In this document: piece after piece, positions 15,180-24,345 of the stretch
Position numbering within the stretch: position 1 is the stretch's first letter
How the letters are laid out: every line of letters starts with the position of its first letter
Source of the DNA: Amycolatopsis eburnea
Lineage (GTDB): Bacteria > Actinomycetota > Actinomycetes > Mycobacteriales > Pseudonocardiaceae
Direction of reading: 5' to 3'
DNA length: 64,000 nucleotides
Assembly (NCBI RefSeq): GCF_003937945.1
Contig: NZ_RSEC01000058.1
Location: 124,001 to 188,000 of the forward strand
The notes under the pieces: generated by a model
What the model saw: only the letters and a program-made list of their open reading frames with translations
What the model was told of the DNA's origin: nothing
Databases searched by the model: none
Program-made: the position numbers and the translations under genes

Positions 15180-15348
15180 GCAACTCTCCGATTCCGGGGT
15201 TGGGCGGTGCGAACTGCCGTACACCGTCCTAGCCCGCGAACAGGCTCCCCCGGAAGGGGCGGACCCCGAAGCTCACCCCGACGGGCGGTCGCCGTCCGCC
15301 TGTGAGTGAGCCGGGACTACGCAGCGCTGTGTGGCCCGTTTCACACCG

Positions 15349-15663
15349 TTAGGTGCGCCCGAACCACTTCCGCGGGCCCTGCGGACGCGGCTCCTCGACC
15401 ACCGGCCGCGGGTTGCGCAGCTCGACCAGCGCCGCCTCGGCCTCGTCCAGGAACAGGTCGACCTGGCCCTGGTCGTAACTGCGCATGCCGACCGGCATGA
15501 TCGTGAACTCGACGTAGTGGATGTCGTCCGCGGTCAGGATGTTGCGGCCGGACAGCGCCTCGGCGATCAGGTCGAGGAACGCGTCGACCTCGTCCTCGTT
15601 GTAGCCGCGCCGGCCGAACCGGGGTTTGCCGAAAGCGATCGCCCGGACTTCGTCAGGGGTCAT
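15349..15663 (-). CDS. DivIVA-repeat protein 2
   Basis: This 104-residue protein has the same two-repeat plan as its downstream neighbour: FGRRGYNEDEVDAFLDLI near 17-34 and a more divergent VGMRSYDQGQVDLFLDEA near 57-74. A Pro/Arg-rich tail ends in KWFGRT. The pair probably arose by tandem duplication. The start ATG 15663 lies 21 nt after the pth stop, so it may be transcribed with rplY-pth. The role is unknown; links to polar growth are inferred from the domain only. Confidence 0.8.
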   Translation of the reverse strand: MTPDEVRAIAFGKPRFGRRGYNEDEVDAFLDLIAEALSGRNILTADDIHYVEFTIMPVGMRSYDQGQVDLFLDEAEAALVELRNPRPVVEEPRPQGPRKWFGRT

Positions 15664-15684
15664 GGCTTCACCATCCCACCCATG

Positions 15685-16278
15685 TCAGCCCGCGTGGAAG
15701 GCGTTTTGCGCGGCCGCCAGGCCGGTGCCGACGAGTGCCTCGGTCGCGTCCGCGCACCGGTCCACCTCGAACGGGAGCTCCTTGCGCTCGACCGTCGAGA
15801 AGTCCTTCAGCACGAAGTCCGCCGGGTCCTGGCGGCCGGGCGGTCGGCCGATGCCGAACCGCACGCGGTAGTAGTCGCGGGTGCCGAGCGACTTCGTGAT
15901 CGAGCGGAGTCCATTGTGGCCGTTGTCGCCGCCGCCGAACTTCAGCTTCAGCGCCCCGAAATCGACGTCCAGCTCGTCGTGCACCACCACGACGCCGGTC
16001 GGCGGCACCTTGTAGAACCGCGCCGCGCCGACCACCGGGCCGCCGGAGAGGTTCATGTACGACCGCGGCTTCACCAGCACGACGCGGCGGCCGGCCAGCC
16101 GGCCTTCGAGCACCTCGCCACCGGTCTTGTGCGCCTTGAACTTGCCGCCGATGCGGGAGGCGAGTTCGTCCAGCACCATGAACCCGACATTGTGCCGGTT
16201 TCCGGCGTACTGGGGTCCGGGATTGCCGAGGCCGGCGAGCAAGATCAGCTCGCCGGCCCCAGGCAGGTCTTCGGTCAC
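15685..16278 (-). CDS. pth: Peptidyl-tRNA hydrolase
   Basis: Pth releases peptides from prematurely dropped peptidyl-tRNA, recycling tRNA. The 197-residue protein shows LAGLGNPGPQYAGNRHNVGF near residues 13-32, which includes the catalytic His in RHNVG, then KPRSYMNLSG near residue 75 and DELDVDFGALKLKFGGG with GHNGLRSI. Length is normal. It follows rplY on the minus strand after 12 nt, the conserved rplY-pth pair of actinobacteria. Confidence 0.96.
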   Translation of the reverse strand: MTEDLPGAGELILLAGLGNPGPQYAGNRHNVGFMVLDELASRIGGKFKAHKTGGEVLEGRLAGRRVVLVKPRSYMNLSGGPVVGAARFYKVPPTGVVVVHDELDVDFGALKLKFGGGDNGHNGLRSITKSLGTRDYYRVRFGIGRPPGRQDPADFVLKDFSTVERKELPFEVDRCADATEALVGTGLAAAQNAFHAG

Positions 16279-16290
16279 GCGGTGATTCTA

Positions 16291-16893
16291 TTATTCGGCC
16301 GCTTCGGCGGACTCTTCGCCCTCGGCGGCCTCGTCGTCGGCGGCCTCTTCACGCTGCGGCTCGTTGACGGCCACGACCAGCGCCTCCGGGTCGGTGACCA
16401 GGGTCGCGCCCTGGGGCAGCTCGACCTGGCCCGCGAGGATCTGGGTGCCGACCTCGGCGCCCTCGATCGAAACCTCGAACTGCTCCGGGATGTGCAGCGC
16501 CTCGACCTCGACCTGCAGGCTGTCGACGTCCTGGTTGACCAGGCCGCCGGGGCCGGGGTTGCCGGTGACGACGACGGGGACGTCGACGGTGACCTTCTCG
16601 CCGCGCTTGACGACCAGCAGGTCGACGTGCTCGATGTAGTTCTTCAGCGGGTGCACCACGATGGTCTTGGTCAGGGCCAGCTCGCTGGCGCCCTCCAGGT
16701 CCAGGGTGATGACGGCGTTCGAGCCGTTCTCGCGGACGACGCGGGCGAACTCGATGGCCGGCAGCGCGAAGTGCCGCGGGTCCGAGCCGTGGCCGTACAG
16801 CACGGCGGGGATCTTGCCGGCGCGACGCGTGCGACGCGCGGCGCCCTTGCCGAACTCGGTGCGCGGCTCGACGGACAGACGTACCTCGGACAC
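16291..16893 (-). CDS. rplY: 50S ribosomal protein L25/general stress protein Ctc
   Basis: L25/TL5 binds 5S rRNA. The 200-residue protein has the L25 N-terminal domain (TEFGKGAARRTRRAGKIPAV, then LYGHG), the TL5/CTC C-terminal beta domain (about 95-185) and an acidic Ala/Glu tail. I chose GTG 16893 because GAAGGAG lies 9 nt upstream; the ATG 18 nt further out overlaps that ribosome site. It forms an operon with pth. The acidic tail beyond the TL5 domain is common in actinobacteria. Confidence 0.95.
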   Translation of the reverse strand: MSEVRLSVEPRTEFGKGAARRTRRAGKIPAVLYGHGSDPRHFALPAIEFARVVRENGSNAVITLDLEGASELALTKTIVVHPLKNYIEHVDLLVVKRGEKVTVDVPVVVTGNPGPGGLVNQDVDSLQVEVEALHIPEQFEVSIEGAEVGTQILAGQVELPQGATLVTDPEALVVAVNEPQREEAADDEAAEGEESAEAAE

Positions 16894-17238
16894 GGTGTGG
16901 CACTCCTTCAAATCACGAACATGGTGCGGGAGACAGCATGCTGCGGCGGGGATGCTTGCGTTGTTCTGTTCAGGCGGTTGCGTTCGGCGGCGAGTTTCGG
17001 GCGTGCACGACAGCCGGGGCTACTCGAGCCGCCGCGTCGATCACGCCGGGCACCCCAGAAGGGCCCCGCCTCGCCGAGACAACCTCAAGAGTGTAAACCA
17101 ACCTCATCACGGTGGGTTGCGGCGGGGGCACCGGCCAGGCTAGAACCCTCCTGAACCCCGGTGCGTGACGACACGAACCCGGCGGCGGGACTTCACCGGA
17201 TTCAGGTGCGCTCGGGCACCGCGGGAGAGTGAGGGGCA
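16894..17238. other. Divergent intergenic region rplY / lipoprotein
   Basis: This 345-bp stretch has no supportable gene. It must hold the promoters of rplY (minus) and the lipoprotein gene (plus). A possible -10 for rplY, TACACT on the minus strand, is at 17090-17095. Nothing else stands out. Confidence 0.5.
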
Positions 17239-18354
17239 ATGCGGGCTGGACGGGGCACGGCGGTGGCCGTGCTGCTGCTGGGCGGACTGCTGGCGGGCTG
17301 CCAGGTGGCGGTCCCCGGCAGCGCCGGCGTCTCCGCGGCCGACCGGCAGACGGCGGAGCGCCGCGCCGAGCAGCGCACCGCGGTCGACGCCGCGCTGACC
17401 GCGCTGGGCCAGGCCCCCGCGGTCGCGCTCAAGGCCACGGTCAAGGGCGCCGAGCAGCAGTTCCGGGTCACCCGCGGCGGCACCGCCACCGGCGGCCTGC
17501 CGCTGGAAGGCGGGATCGTCCAGGTCACGGCCGCCGGCGGCCAGTTCTACCTCCAGGCCGACGCCGACTACTGGAAGGCGCACGCGATCGACGAGGGCAC
17601 GCAGTTCGGCACGAGCTGGGTGCGCTCGCTCGGCTCCGAGCTGCCGCTGGACCCGGCGGCCCGGTTCGCCCCCGCCGCGCTCGCCGACGGCCTGCGCAAG
17701 GCGCTGCCCGGCCTCGACCGGCTGGGCGAGCCGGTCAAGCAGAAGCTCGCGGACGGGACCGAGGTCTACCAGCTCGGCGCCGCGCCGAGCGTCCTGCGCG
17801 TCACCGCGGCCAAGCCGAACCGCGTCGTCAGCTTCGCGCCGGCGCTGCTCGACCCGCAGGCCGGGCCGAAGTACGGCGCCGAGTTCCAGGTCGCCGCGCT
17901 CACCGGGGACGCGCTGAAGACGTTCCACACCGACCTCGACACCGCCGTCGGCGCGCTCGGCTCGCCGTTCGAGGGCCTGGTCCAGGCCAGCGCCGTGGTC
18001 ACCAACGACAAGCTCGACTGCAAGGACTTCGTCGGCTCCTGCACGACGACGGTCGACGTCTCCACCAGCGTGGTCGGCTCGCCGGCGGGGGGCGAGAAGA
18101 GCGTCGTGCACATCAACCTCTCGGTCGAGGTGAGCGCCGACTCGCTCGGCGCGCAGACGTGCACGGCCGCGGCCGACGCCGAGCCGTACGCGACGGTCAA
18201 GATGTCCTGCACGGTCAAGTTCAAGCTGCCCAACAAGACGGCCAGCTACCAGGTGCTGTCCAAGCCGAACGCGACCGCGGAGGTCCGCGCGGCGCTCGAC
18301 GCGAACGCCGTGAAGCAGAAGGTGGCCGCGGAGTTCGCCGGTCTCGGCGGCTGA
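17239..18354 (+). CDS. Secreted lipoprotein of unknown function
   Basis: The 371-residue protein has a lipoprotein signal peptide with lipobox LAGC (Cys about residue 19) and is predicted to sit on the outer face of the membrane. The N-terminal half after the signal (about 50-220) has alternating beta-strand patterns like LolA/LppX-type lipid-binding lipoproteins, but I cannot assign it firmly. The C-terminal part has four cysteines in two close pairs (DCKDFVGSC and TCTAA...SCTV), suggesting disulfides. It occupies the position of lpqT between rplY and prs in M. tuberculosis, but resemblance to LpqT is not evident to me. Confidence 0.75.
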   Translation: MRAGRGTAVAVLLLGGLLAGCQVAVPGSAGVSAADRQTAERRAEQRTAVDAALTALGQAPAVALKATVKGAEQQFRVTRGGTATGGLPLEGGIVQVTAAGGQFYLQADADYWKAHAIDEGTQFGTSWVRSLGSELPLDPAARFAPAALADGLRKALPGLDRLGEPVKQKLADGTEVYQLGAAPSVLRVTAAKPNRVVSFAPALLDPQAGPKYGAEFQVAALTGDALKTFHTDLDTAVGALGSPFEGLVQASAVVTNDKLDCKDFVGSCTTTVDVSTSVVGSPAGGEKSVVHINLSVEVSADSLGAQTCTAAADAEPYATVKMSCTVKFKLPNKTASYQVLSKPNATAEVRAALDANAVKQKVAAEFAGLGG

Positions 18355-18387
18355 CCTGGACACCTACCCGGGGGTGCGTTGCTCCCG

Positions 18388-18417
18388 TTGAAGTACGTGA
18401 TCTTCCGTTCTTAACAT
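18388..18417 (+). promoter_or_regulatory. Possible promoter of the NAD(P)-binding protein gene
   Basis: TTGAAG and TAACAT are separated by 18 nt, about 40 nt before the ATG at 18454. The local A/T content is higher than its surroundings. Confidence 0.35.
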
Positions 18418-18453
18418 CGGCCGCGAAGGCCGAATTCGAACGAGGAGATTTCC

Positions 18454-19095
18454 ATGGCCAAGCTGGTGGTTTTCGGGGCGACGGGGTACGCGGGCGGCAA
18501 GATCGGCGCCGAGGCGCTGCGCCGCGGGCACGAGGTCGTCGGGGTCTCGCGCCACGAGGGCGCGGTGCCCGAGGGCGTCGAGGCGCGGCAGGGTTCGCTG
18601 CACGACGAGGAGTTCGTCGCGCAGGTCGCGAAGGACGCCGACGTGATCGTGGTCGCGACGCCGGCCCGCGCGATCGACGGCAAGAAGCTCATCGACGCCG
18701 TGCCCGGGCTGGTCCGCGCCGCGCGCGAGCACGGCGCCCGGCTGTCGTTCGTGGGCGGGGCGTCGAGCCTGCTGGTCGCCGAGGGCGGCCCGCGGCTGTT
18801 CGACACCCCGGAGTTCCCGGCCGAGTACAAGGAAGAGGCCGGCAACCACGCCGAGGTGCTGTACCTGCTGCGCGAGCAGCCGGAAGACCTCGACTGGTTC
18901 TACGTCAGCCCCGCCGCCGAGTTCGGCGCCTGGGTCCCGGGCGAGCGCACGGAGAAGTTCCGCCTCGGCGGCGACGTCCTGCTGACGGACGAGAACGGCC
19001 GGTCCTTCATCGGCGGCGACGACTACGCGATCGCCTACGTCGACGAGATCGAGCGGCCGAAGCACAGCCGCGCGCGCTTCACGGTCGCTTACTGA
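18454..19095 (+). CDS. NAD(P)H-binding protein, atypical SDR/NmrA-like
   Basis: The 213-residue protein has the dinucleotide-binding start VVFGATGYAGGKIGAEALRR (GxxGxxG, residues about 6-14), then a pattern like YwnB/NAD(P)-dependent epimerase-like proteins: VVGVSRH, VIVVATPAR, LSFVGGASSLL and a C-terminal DDYAIAYVDEIE. It lacks the YxxxK catalytic pair of classical SDRs. The substrate is unknown. GAGGAG lies before the ATG. The gene overlaps the convergent LLM gene by 17 nt. Confidence 0.85.
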   Translation: MAKLVVFGATGYAGGKIGAEALRRGHEVVGVSRHEGAVPEGVEARQGSLHDEEFVAQVAKDADVIVVATPARAIDGKKLIDAVPGLVRAAREHGARLSFVGGASSLLVAEGGPRLFDTPEFPAEYKEEAGNHAEVLYLLREQPEDLDWFYVSPAAEFGAWVPGERTEKFRLGGDVLLTDENGRSFIGGDDYAIAYVDEIERPKHSRARFTVAY

Positions 19096-19963
19096 GCTCC
19101 GCCAGCACCGGCGCGAACGTTTCGAGCGCCGGCTCGAACACGCTGATGTAGGTGAAGCCGTAGCGTTCGCGCCGCGCCACCAGCTGCCCGGCGATCTCCT
19201 CGACCGTGCCCAGCAACAGCTGCGGCGCGTCGAGGAGTTCGCCGGCGTCGGCGACGGTGCTCCGCTTCGTTTTTTCGTGCCACGCCTCGGCGGCCGCGCG
19301 CCGGTCGCCGGTGATTTCGACGTGCTGGACCAGCATGTTGAACTCGATTTCGCGGTGCGCTTTCCCTCGGACGTACGAAATCCGCTCGTCCATCGCTTCG
19401 GCGTTGTCGAACTTGAAGGTGCCCGGCGGTTTCCCGGGCTGCTGCCGGAGCCCGGAAAACCCGACGACGTCCGCGTGCTCCGCGGCCAGGCCGAGCACGC
19501 CGTCGCTGTTGCCCGCGATGAGCAGGCGGGGCAGCGGGATTCCCTCGGCTTCGAAGTGCTTCCGCAGGTGGACGAGGCTTTCGTCGAGGTAGTCGATCCG
19601 CTCGGACGCCTTGTGCCACGGCAGCCCGGCGGCGTCGAACTCGGCTTTCATGTGGCCGGCCCCGAGCCCCAGGTCGAGCCTGCCGTCGAGCAGCGCGGCC
19701 GTTGATGACGCTTCCCGCGCGAAGAGCGCGTGGTTGTAGAACGGCACGTTGGAAACGAGGGTCCCGAGCCGCGGCCGTTCCGTGATGGCCCCGGCCATCG
19801 CGAGCGCCGGAAACGGCGCCATTCTCCCGTTCCCGAGGTGGTCGGGCACGGTGATGACGTCGTAGCCGAGTTCTTCGGCCCGGCGGCACCGGTCGATCCA
19901 CGATTTCCGGTCGCTGATTTCGCGGAGGCTGACCCCGAATGTGAATTTCCCCATGAATGGCAC
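19079..19963 (-). CDS. LLM-class (F420-dependent type) oxidoreductase
   Basis: The 294-residue protein is a luciferase-like monooxygenase-fold enzyme. N-terminal FGVSLREISDRKSWIDRCRR, then AEELGYDVITVPDHL, RPRLGTLVSNVPF and LDLGLGAGHMKAEFDAAG fit the F420-dependent LLM group common in actinobacteria. Such enzymes transfer hydride between F420 or flavin and a substrate; the substrate is unknown. The start is GTG 19963, or possibly ATG 19954; neither has a clear ribosome site. Its 3' end overlaps the upstream convergent gene. Confidence 0.87.
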   Translation of the reverse strand: MPFMGKFTFGVSLREISDRKSWIDRCRRAEELGYDVITVPDHLGNGRMAPFPALAMAGAITERPRLGTLVSNVPFYNHALFAREASSTAALLDGRLDLGLGAGHMKAEFDAAGLPWHKASERIDYLDESLVHLRKHFEAEGIPLPRLLIAGNSDGVLGLAAEHADVVGFSGLRQQPGKPPGTFKFDNAEAMDERISYVRGKAHREIEFNMLVQHVEITGDRRAAAEAWHEKTKRSTVADAGELLDAPQLLLGTVEEIAGQLVARRERYGFTYISVFEPALETFAPVLAELSKRP

Positions 19964-20009
19964 GTTAGCGGCGGGCGGGTGGCGGGGGGAACCGCCTTTC
20001 GCGGGCAGC

Positions 20010-20046
20010 GGAAAGCCCGCCCACCACGAAGGGTGAGCGGGCTTCC
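20010..20046 (-). terminator. Terminator of the glmU-prs operon
   Basis: A GC-rich hairpin (on the minus strand GGAAGCCCGCTCACCC with a near-complement) begins 11 nt after the prs stop. The following bases are only weakly T-rich. Confidence 0.6.
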
Positions 20047-20057
20047 CGGCCGTTCTC

Positions 20058-21038
20058 TCAGGCGTTGCCGTCGAACAGCGAAGTCACCGAGCCGTCCTCG
20101 AAGACCTGCTGGATGGCCTCCGCCAGCATCGGGGCGATCGACAGGACCGTCAGGCCCGGGAACCGCTTCTCTTCCGGGATCGGCAGCGAGTTCGTCACGA
20201 TGACCTCGCGCGCCTTGCACTGCGAGAGGCGCTCGGTCGCCGGGTCCGAGAGGATGCCGTGGGTCGTCGCGATGACGACGTCCGCCGCGCCCTCGTCGAT
20301 CAGGGCCTCGGTGGCCTTCACGATCGTGCCGCCGGTGTCGATCATGTCGTCGATCAGGACGCAGAGCTTGCCCTCGACCTTGCCGACCACGCGGTTGGCC
20401 ACGGCCTGGTTGGGCTTGTCCGGGTCGCGCGTCTTGTGGATGAACGCGATCGGCCGGTCGCCCAGCTGCTGCGCCCACTTCTCCGCCAGCCGCACGCGGC
20501 CCGAGTCCGGCGAGACGACCGTGATGTCGGCGTCGCCGTAGGTGGCCTTGATGTGGTCGGCCAGCACGGTCTGCGCCATCAGGTGGTCGACCGGGCCGTC
20601 GAAGAAGCCCTGGATCTGCGCGGTGTGCAGGTCGACCGTCATGATCCGGTCGGCGCCGGCGGTCTTGAACAGGTCCGCGATCAGCCGCGCCGAGATCGGC
20701 TCGCGGCCCTTGTGCTTCTTGTCCTGGCGCGCGTACGGGTAGAACGGCATCACCACGGTGATCCGTTTCGCGCTCGCCCGCTTGAGCGCGTCCACCATGA
20801 TCAGCTGCTCCATCACGTACTCGTTGATGGGCGTGGTGTGCGCCTGGATGACGAAGGCGTCGGTGCCGCGGACGGACTCCTCGAACCGGACGAACAGCTC
20901 GCCGTTGGCGAACGTGTGCGCCGTCTGCGGGGTGATCGTCACGTTGAGGTGCTCGGCCACCTCTTCGGCGAGCTCCTGGTGCGCGCGTCCGGAGAAGAGC
21001 ATCAGATTCTTCTTCGGCGTGCCTTGCTTCGGACTCAT
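20058..21038 (-). CDS. prs: Ribose-phosphate pyrophosphokinase
   Basis: The enzyme makes PRPP from ribose 5-phosphate and ATP for nucleotide, His and Trp synthesis. The 326-residue protein has FANGELFVRFEESVRG near residue 44, the ATP-binding segment PYARQDKKHKGREPISARL near residue 100, VDLHTAQIQGFFD and the PRPP loop DDMIDTGGTIVKA near residue 230. The start ATG overlaps the glmU stop (ATGA), so prs is translationally coupled to glmU, as in mycobacteria. Confidence 0.97.
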   Translation of the reverse strand: MSPKQGTPKKNLMLFSGRAHQELAEEVAEHLNVTITPQTAHTFANGELFVRFEESVRGTDAFVIQAHTTPINEYVMEQLIMVDALKRASAKRITVVMPFYPYARQDKKHKGREPISARLIADLFKTAGADRIMTVDLHTAQIQGFFDGPVDHLMAQTVLADHIKATYGDADITVVSPDSGRVRLAEKWAQQLGDRPIAFIHKTRDPDKPNQAVANRVVGKVEGKLCVLIDDMIDTGGTIVKATEALIDEGAADVVIATTHGILSDPATERLSQCKAREVIVTNSLPIPEEKRFPGLTVLSIAPMLAEAIQQVFEDGSVTSLFDGNA

Positions 21039-22519
21039 GCTGGCGACTCCCCGTCGGTTCCTGCTGCTGACTCGGCGTCGAGCGCGGCCTGGGCCGCTTC
21101 CGCCGCGGGCGTACCCGGCCTGCGCCGGATCGCCCAGCCTTCGATGTTGCGCTGCGGCGGCGCCGACACCGCGAGTGTGCCCGGCGGGACGTCTTCGCGG
21201 ATCACGGCACCCGCTCCACTGTAAGCGCCGTCACCGACCTGCACCGGGGCGACGAACGTGTTGTCCGCGCCCAACCGGACATACGACCCGATAACGGTGC
21301 GGTGCTTGTTCACCCCGTCGTAGTTCACGAACACGCTGGAGCAGCCGATGTTGCTGTGCTCGCCGATCGTGGCGTCCCCGACGTAGGTCAGGTGCGGCAC
21401 CTTCGTGCCGGCGCCGATGTCGGCGGACTTCGTCTCGACGAACGCGCCGAGCTTGCCCTTCTCGCCCAGCTTGGTGCCGGGCCGCAGGTAGGTGAACGGG
21501 CCGACGTTGACGCCGTCGCCGAGTTCGGAGTCCGACCCGTGCACGCGGACCACGGAGGCGCGGGCGCCGATGGTCATGTTCGTCAGCGTGCTGTCCGGGC
21601 CGACCGTCGTGCCCTCGCCGACCGACGTCGTGCCCTTGAGCTGCACGCCCGGCTCGATGACGACGTCACGCGAGAGGGTGACGCCGGCGTCGATCCACGT
21701 CGTGGCCGGGTCGACGACCGTGACGCCCTCGCGCTGCCAGCGCCGCACGATCCGGCGGTTGAGCTCGGCGCCGAGCACCGACAGCTGGACCCGGTCGTTG
21801 ACGCCCTCGGTCAGCCACGGGTCGTCGACGACCAGCGCGCCGACGTGCAGGCCGTCGCCGTTCGCGATGCCCAGGACGTCGGTGAGGTACAGCTCGCCCT
21901 GCGCGTTGTCGGTCGAGAGCCGCGAGAGGCCGTCCCGCAGCACGGCGGCGTCGAACGCGTACACGCCGGAGTTGATCTCGGTGATCTCCGCCTGCTCCGG
22001 GGTGGCGTCCTTGTGCTCGACGATCCCGGTGACCTTGCCCGCCGCGTCGCGCACCATGCGGCCGTAGCCGGTCGGGTCGGCGACCACGGCGGTGAGCACG
22101 GTGACCGCGTTCTTCGCCTCGATGTGCTCCTCGAGCAGGGCGCGCAGGGTCTCGGTGTCGAGCAGCGGGACGTCGCCGTAGCTGACGAGCACGGTGCCGG
22201 TCAGGTCGGCGGGCAGGGTGGCGAGCGCGCAGGACACGGCGTGGCCGGTGCCCTTCTGCTGGTCCTGCACCGCGGTGCCCACCGCGCGGCCGAGGGCGCC
22301 TGCGACCTGGGCGAGGTGCTCGCCGACGGCTTCGCGGCCGTGGCCGACGACGACCACGAGGTGCTCGGGGTCCAGCCCGGCGGCGGCCCGGACGGCGTGC
22401 TCGACCAGGGGACGCCCGGCGATCGGGTGCAGCACCTTGGGCGTCGAGGAACGCATGCGGGTGCCCTCACCCGCGGCGAGGATCAACGTGCTCAGCGGGC
22501 CGGTCAACGGCGCTCCCAA
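21035..22519 (-). CDS. glmU: Bifunctional GlmU uridylyltransferase/glucosamine-1-phosphate acetyltransferase
   Basis: GlmU acetylates glucosamine 1-phosphate and couples it to UTP, giving UDP-GlcNAc for peptidoglycan. The 494-residue protein has the nucleotidyltransferase signature LAAGEGTRMRSSTPKVLHP near residue 15, GTGHAVSCAL near 90 and GDVPLLD near 118. A left-handed beta-helix with hexapeptide repeats follows (about 265-460), containing RPGTKLGEKGKLGAFVE and NYDGVNKH. It heads the glmU-prs operon. The C-terminus after the helix is a short Ala/Glu-rich tail. Confidence 0.97.
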   Translation of the reverse strand: MGAPLTGPLSTLILAAGEGTRMRSSTPKVLHPIAGRPLVEHAVRAAAGLDPEHLVVVVGHGREAVGEHLAQVAGALGRAVGTAVQDQQKGTGHAVSCALATLPADLTGTVLVSYGDVPLLDTETLRALLEEHIEAKNAVTVLTAVVADPTGYGRMVRDAAGKVTGIVEHKDATPEQAEITEINSGVYAFDAAVLRDGLSRLSTDNAQGELYLTDVLGIANGDGLHVGALVVDDPWLTEGVNDRVQLSVLGAELNRRIVRRWQREGVTVVDPATTWIDAGVTLSRDVVIEPGVQLKGTTSVGEGTTVGPDSTLTNMTIGARASVVRVHGSDSELGDGVNVGPFTYLRPGTKLGEKGKLGAFVETKSADIGAGTKVPHLTYVGDATIGEHSNIGCSSVFVNYDGVNKHRTVIGSYVRLGADNTFVAPVQVGDGAYSGAGAVIREDVPPGTLAVSAPPQRNIEGWAIRRRPGTPAAEAAQAALDAESAAGTDGESPA

Positions 22520-22555
22520 CGGTAACCAGAAAGTGGCTTCTGTCGGGCACCGATC

Positions 22556-24310
22556 CTAACTGTGCTCGTCGGCGTCCCACGCGGGGTCGGTCGGAGGGGC
22601 CTCGGCCGCCCACGCGGCCGCCGGGTCGGCGGCCATCGAGTTCGCCGACGCCACCTGGTTGCCGCCACCGCGTTTCGCCTGGTACATGGCCGCGTCCGCG
22701 CGGGCGAGGACCTGCTCGCCGCGCTCCTGCGGCCGCAGCGAAACGAGCCCGATCGACAGCGTGACGCCGTGCGAGAGGTGGTGCGGCAGGCCTGCGACGG
22801 ACTTCACGGCCCGGCCCAGCGCCATCTTCGCCGCGGACGCCGGCGTGCCCGGCAGCAGCACGATGAACTCGTCGCCGCCGTAGCGCGCCACCAGGTCGTC
22901 CCCGCGCAGGGCGTCACGGAGCGTGCTCGCGACGACACGCAGCACGTTGTCGCCTTCGGCGTGCGACTGCTTGTCGTTGACGCCCTTGAAGCCGTCGAGG
23001 TCGACCAGCGCGACGGCGAGCGGCTGCGCGTCGGCCGACGAGGCGAGCTGGCGCAGCTTCTCGTCCAGCGCGCGCCGGTTCGGCAGGCCGGTGAGCGGGT
23101 CCTGCAGCGCCTGCTGGGTGATGGCGCCGTGCTCGGCGGACAGCCGTTCGTGCTCCCGGCGGGCGTTCAGCGTGGCGATCTGCGACTCGCGCAGGCTCCA
23201 CATCTCGGTCTCGAGGCGGGTCGCGTAGTCGATCAGCGACTGGCTCGCGCCCGATGCGTAGTCCGGGCTCGTGTCGAGCCGGGCCAGCTCGCGGGCGATG
23301 TTGAGCCGCATCGACGGCTGCGAGGTGTCGTCGCCGAGGAATTCGCGGGCCGAGCGCAGCACGTCGAGGGCCTCTTCGCGGCGGCCGCCCTTGTCCAGGC
23401 AGCGGGCCAGCGCGATCGCGACGATCTCGCGTTCGCCCGGGTAGCCGGTGCCTTCGTGCAGCTGCCGGAGCCGGTCGATCTGGTCGGTGGTCGGGTTGTG
23501 CAGCGCCTGCGCGGCGGCGAGGACGCCCACCTGGTCGACGGCCGGGACGTTCGCCCGCCGCGGGAACAGCGACTCGGTGAACGGCCCCTCGGCGGCGACG
23601 GCCATGGACGCGGCCGTGCGGAACTTCTCGGCGCTCTCGTCGTACTCGTCGATCCGCTCCAGCCGCAGGCCCCAGCCCAGCAGCATCTTGACGCGGTTCA
23701 TCAGCTGCAGCGTGATCTCGTGCGGGCTCGCGCTCTCGCGGATCGCGCTCGCGGCGCGGCCGATGACCTCTTCGGCGGCCTCGTAGACGCCGAGCTGGTT
23801 CAGCACGATCCAGCAGTCGTTCAGCGTCGACCACAGCATCCGGTTCCAGGCGCGGATGCCGACCTGCCGGTTCGGGATCGCGGAGTCGTCGAGGATCGCC
23901 AGCGCGCGGGCGATCTCGGTGAGCGCGGGGTCCTCCTGCGCGGCGATGACCAGCCGGCGCCCGCGCAACGCGTGCGCGTCGGCCCGCAGCAGCGCGAGGC
24001 CGTGCCGCCGGGTGTGCGCGAGCATCTCGTCGAGCCGCGGCTCGGCCTCGGCGGCCAGGCCCTTGGTGATCAGCCGCGCGATGGCGGACGCGCGCAGCAG
24101 CTGCGCGACCATGGTCGGCTCGCCGCGGCGCTGGGTCTCGTCGAGCAGCTCGTCCATCAGCTCGACGATCTGGAGCTGCTGCGTGTACTCCTGCCGCTGG
24201 ACGGCGGCGATCAGCTCCCGCGCGCGCCCGACGAGCCAGGCGTCGGACATCTCGGCCAGGGCGGGACGCCTGGCCGCCACCGGGTCGGTCGCCTCGTCGG
24301 TCAGCGCCAA
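22556..24310 (-). CDS. Diguanylate cyclase (GGDEF) with N-terminal helical repeat region
   Basis: The 584-residue soluble protein has an alpha-helical, TPR-like N-terminal region (about 20-380), a coiled segment, then a GGDEF domain (about 400-560). The active-site motif is GGDEF, with an RGDD sequence five residues upstream that fits the inhibitory I-site (RxxD). It should make c-di-GMP, with product feedback. No transmembrane segments or EAL domain are present. The marked start is TTG 24310, with GGGAGG abutting it too closely; ATG 24250 is an alternative. It lies between glmU and tRNA-Gln. In actinomycetes c-di-GMP controls development through BldD; a link here is inference. Confidence 0.88.
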   Translation of the reverse strand: MALTDEATDPVAARRPALAEMSDAWLVGRARELIAAVQRQEYTQQLQIVELMDELLDETQRRGEPTMVAQLLRASAIARLITKGLAAEAEPRLDEMLAHTRRHGLALLRADAHALRGRRLVIAAQEDPALTEIARALAILDDSAIPNRQVGIRAWNRMLWSTLNDCWIVLNQLGVYEAAEEVIGRAASAIRESASPHEITLQLMNRVKMLLGWGLRLERIDEYDESAEKFRTAASMAVAAEGPFTESLFPRRANVPAVDQVGVLAAAQALHNPTTDQIDRLRQLHEGTGYPGEREIVAIALARCLDKGGRREEALDVLRSAREFLGDDTSQPSMRLNIARELARLDTSPDYASGASQSLIDYATRLETEMWSLRESQIATLNARREHERLSAEHGAITQQALQDPLTGLPNRRALDEKLRQLASSADAQPLAVALVDLDGFKGVNDKQSHAEGDNVLRVVASTLRDALRGDDLVARYGGDEFIVLLPGTPASAAKMALGRAVKSVAGLPHHLSHGVTLSIGLVSLRPQERGEQVLARADAAMYQAKRGGGNQVASANSMAADPAAAWAAEAPPTDPAWDADEHS

Positions 24311-24345
24311 CCTCCCGGTCTCGTGGGTTTCCGGTCCTTCTGCTG

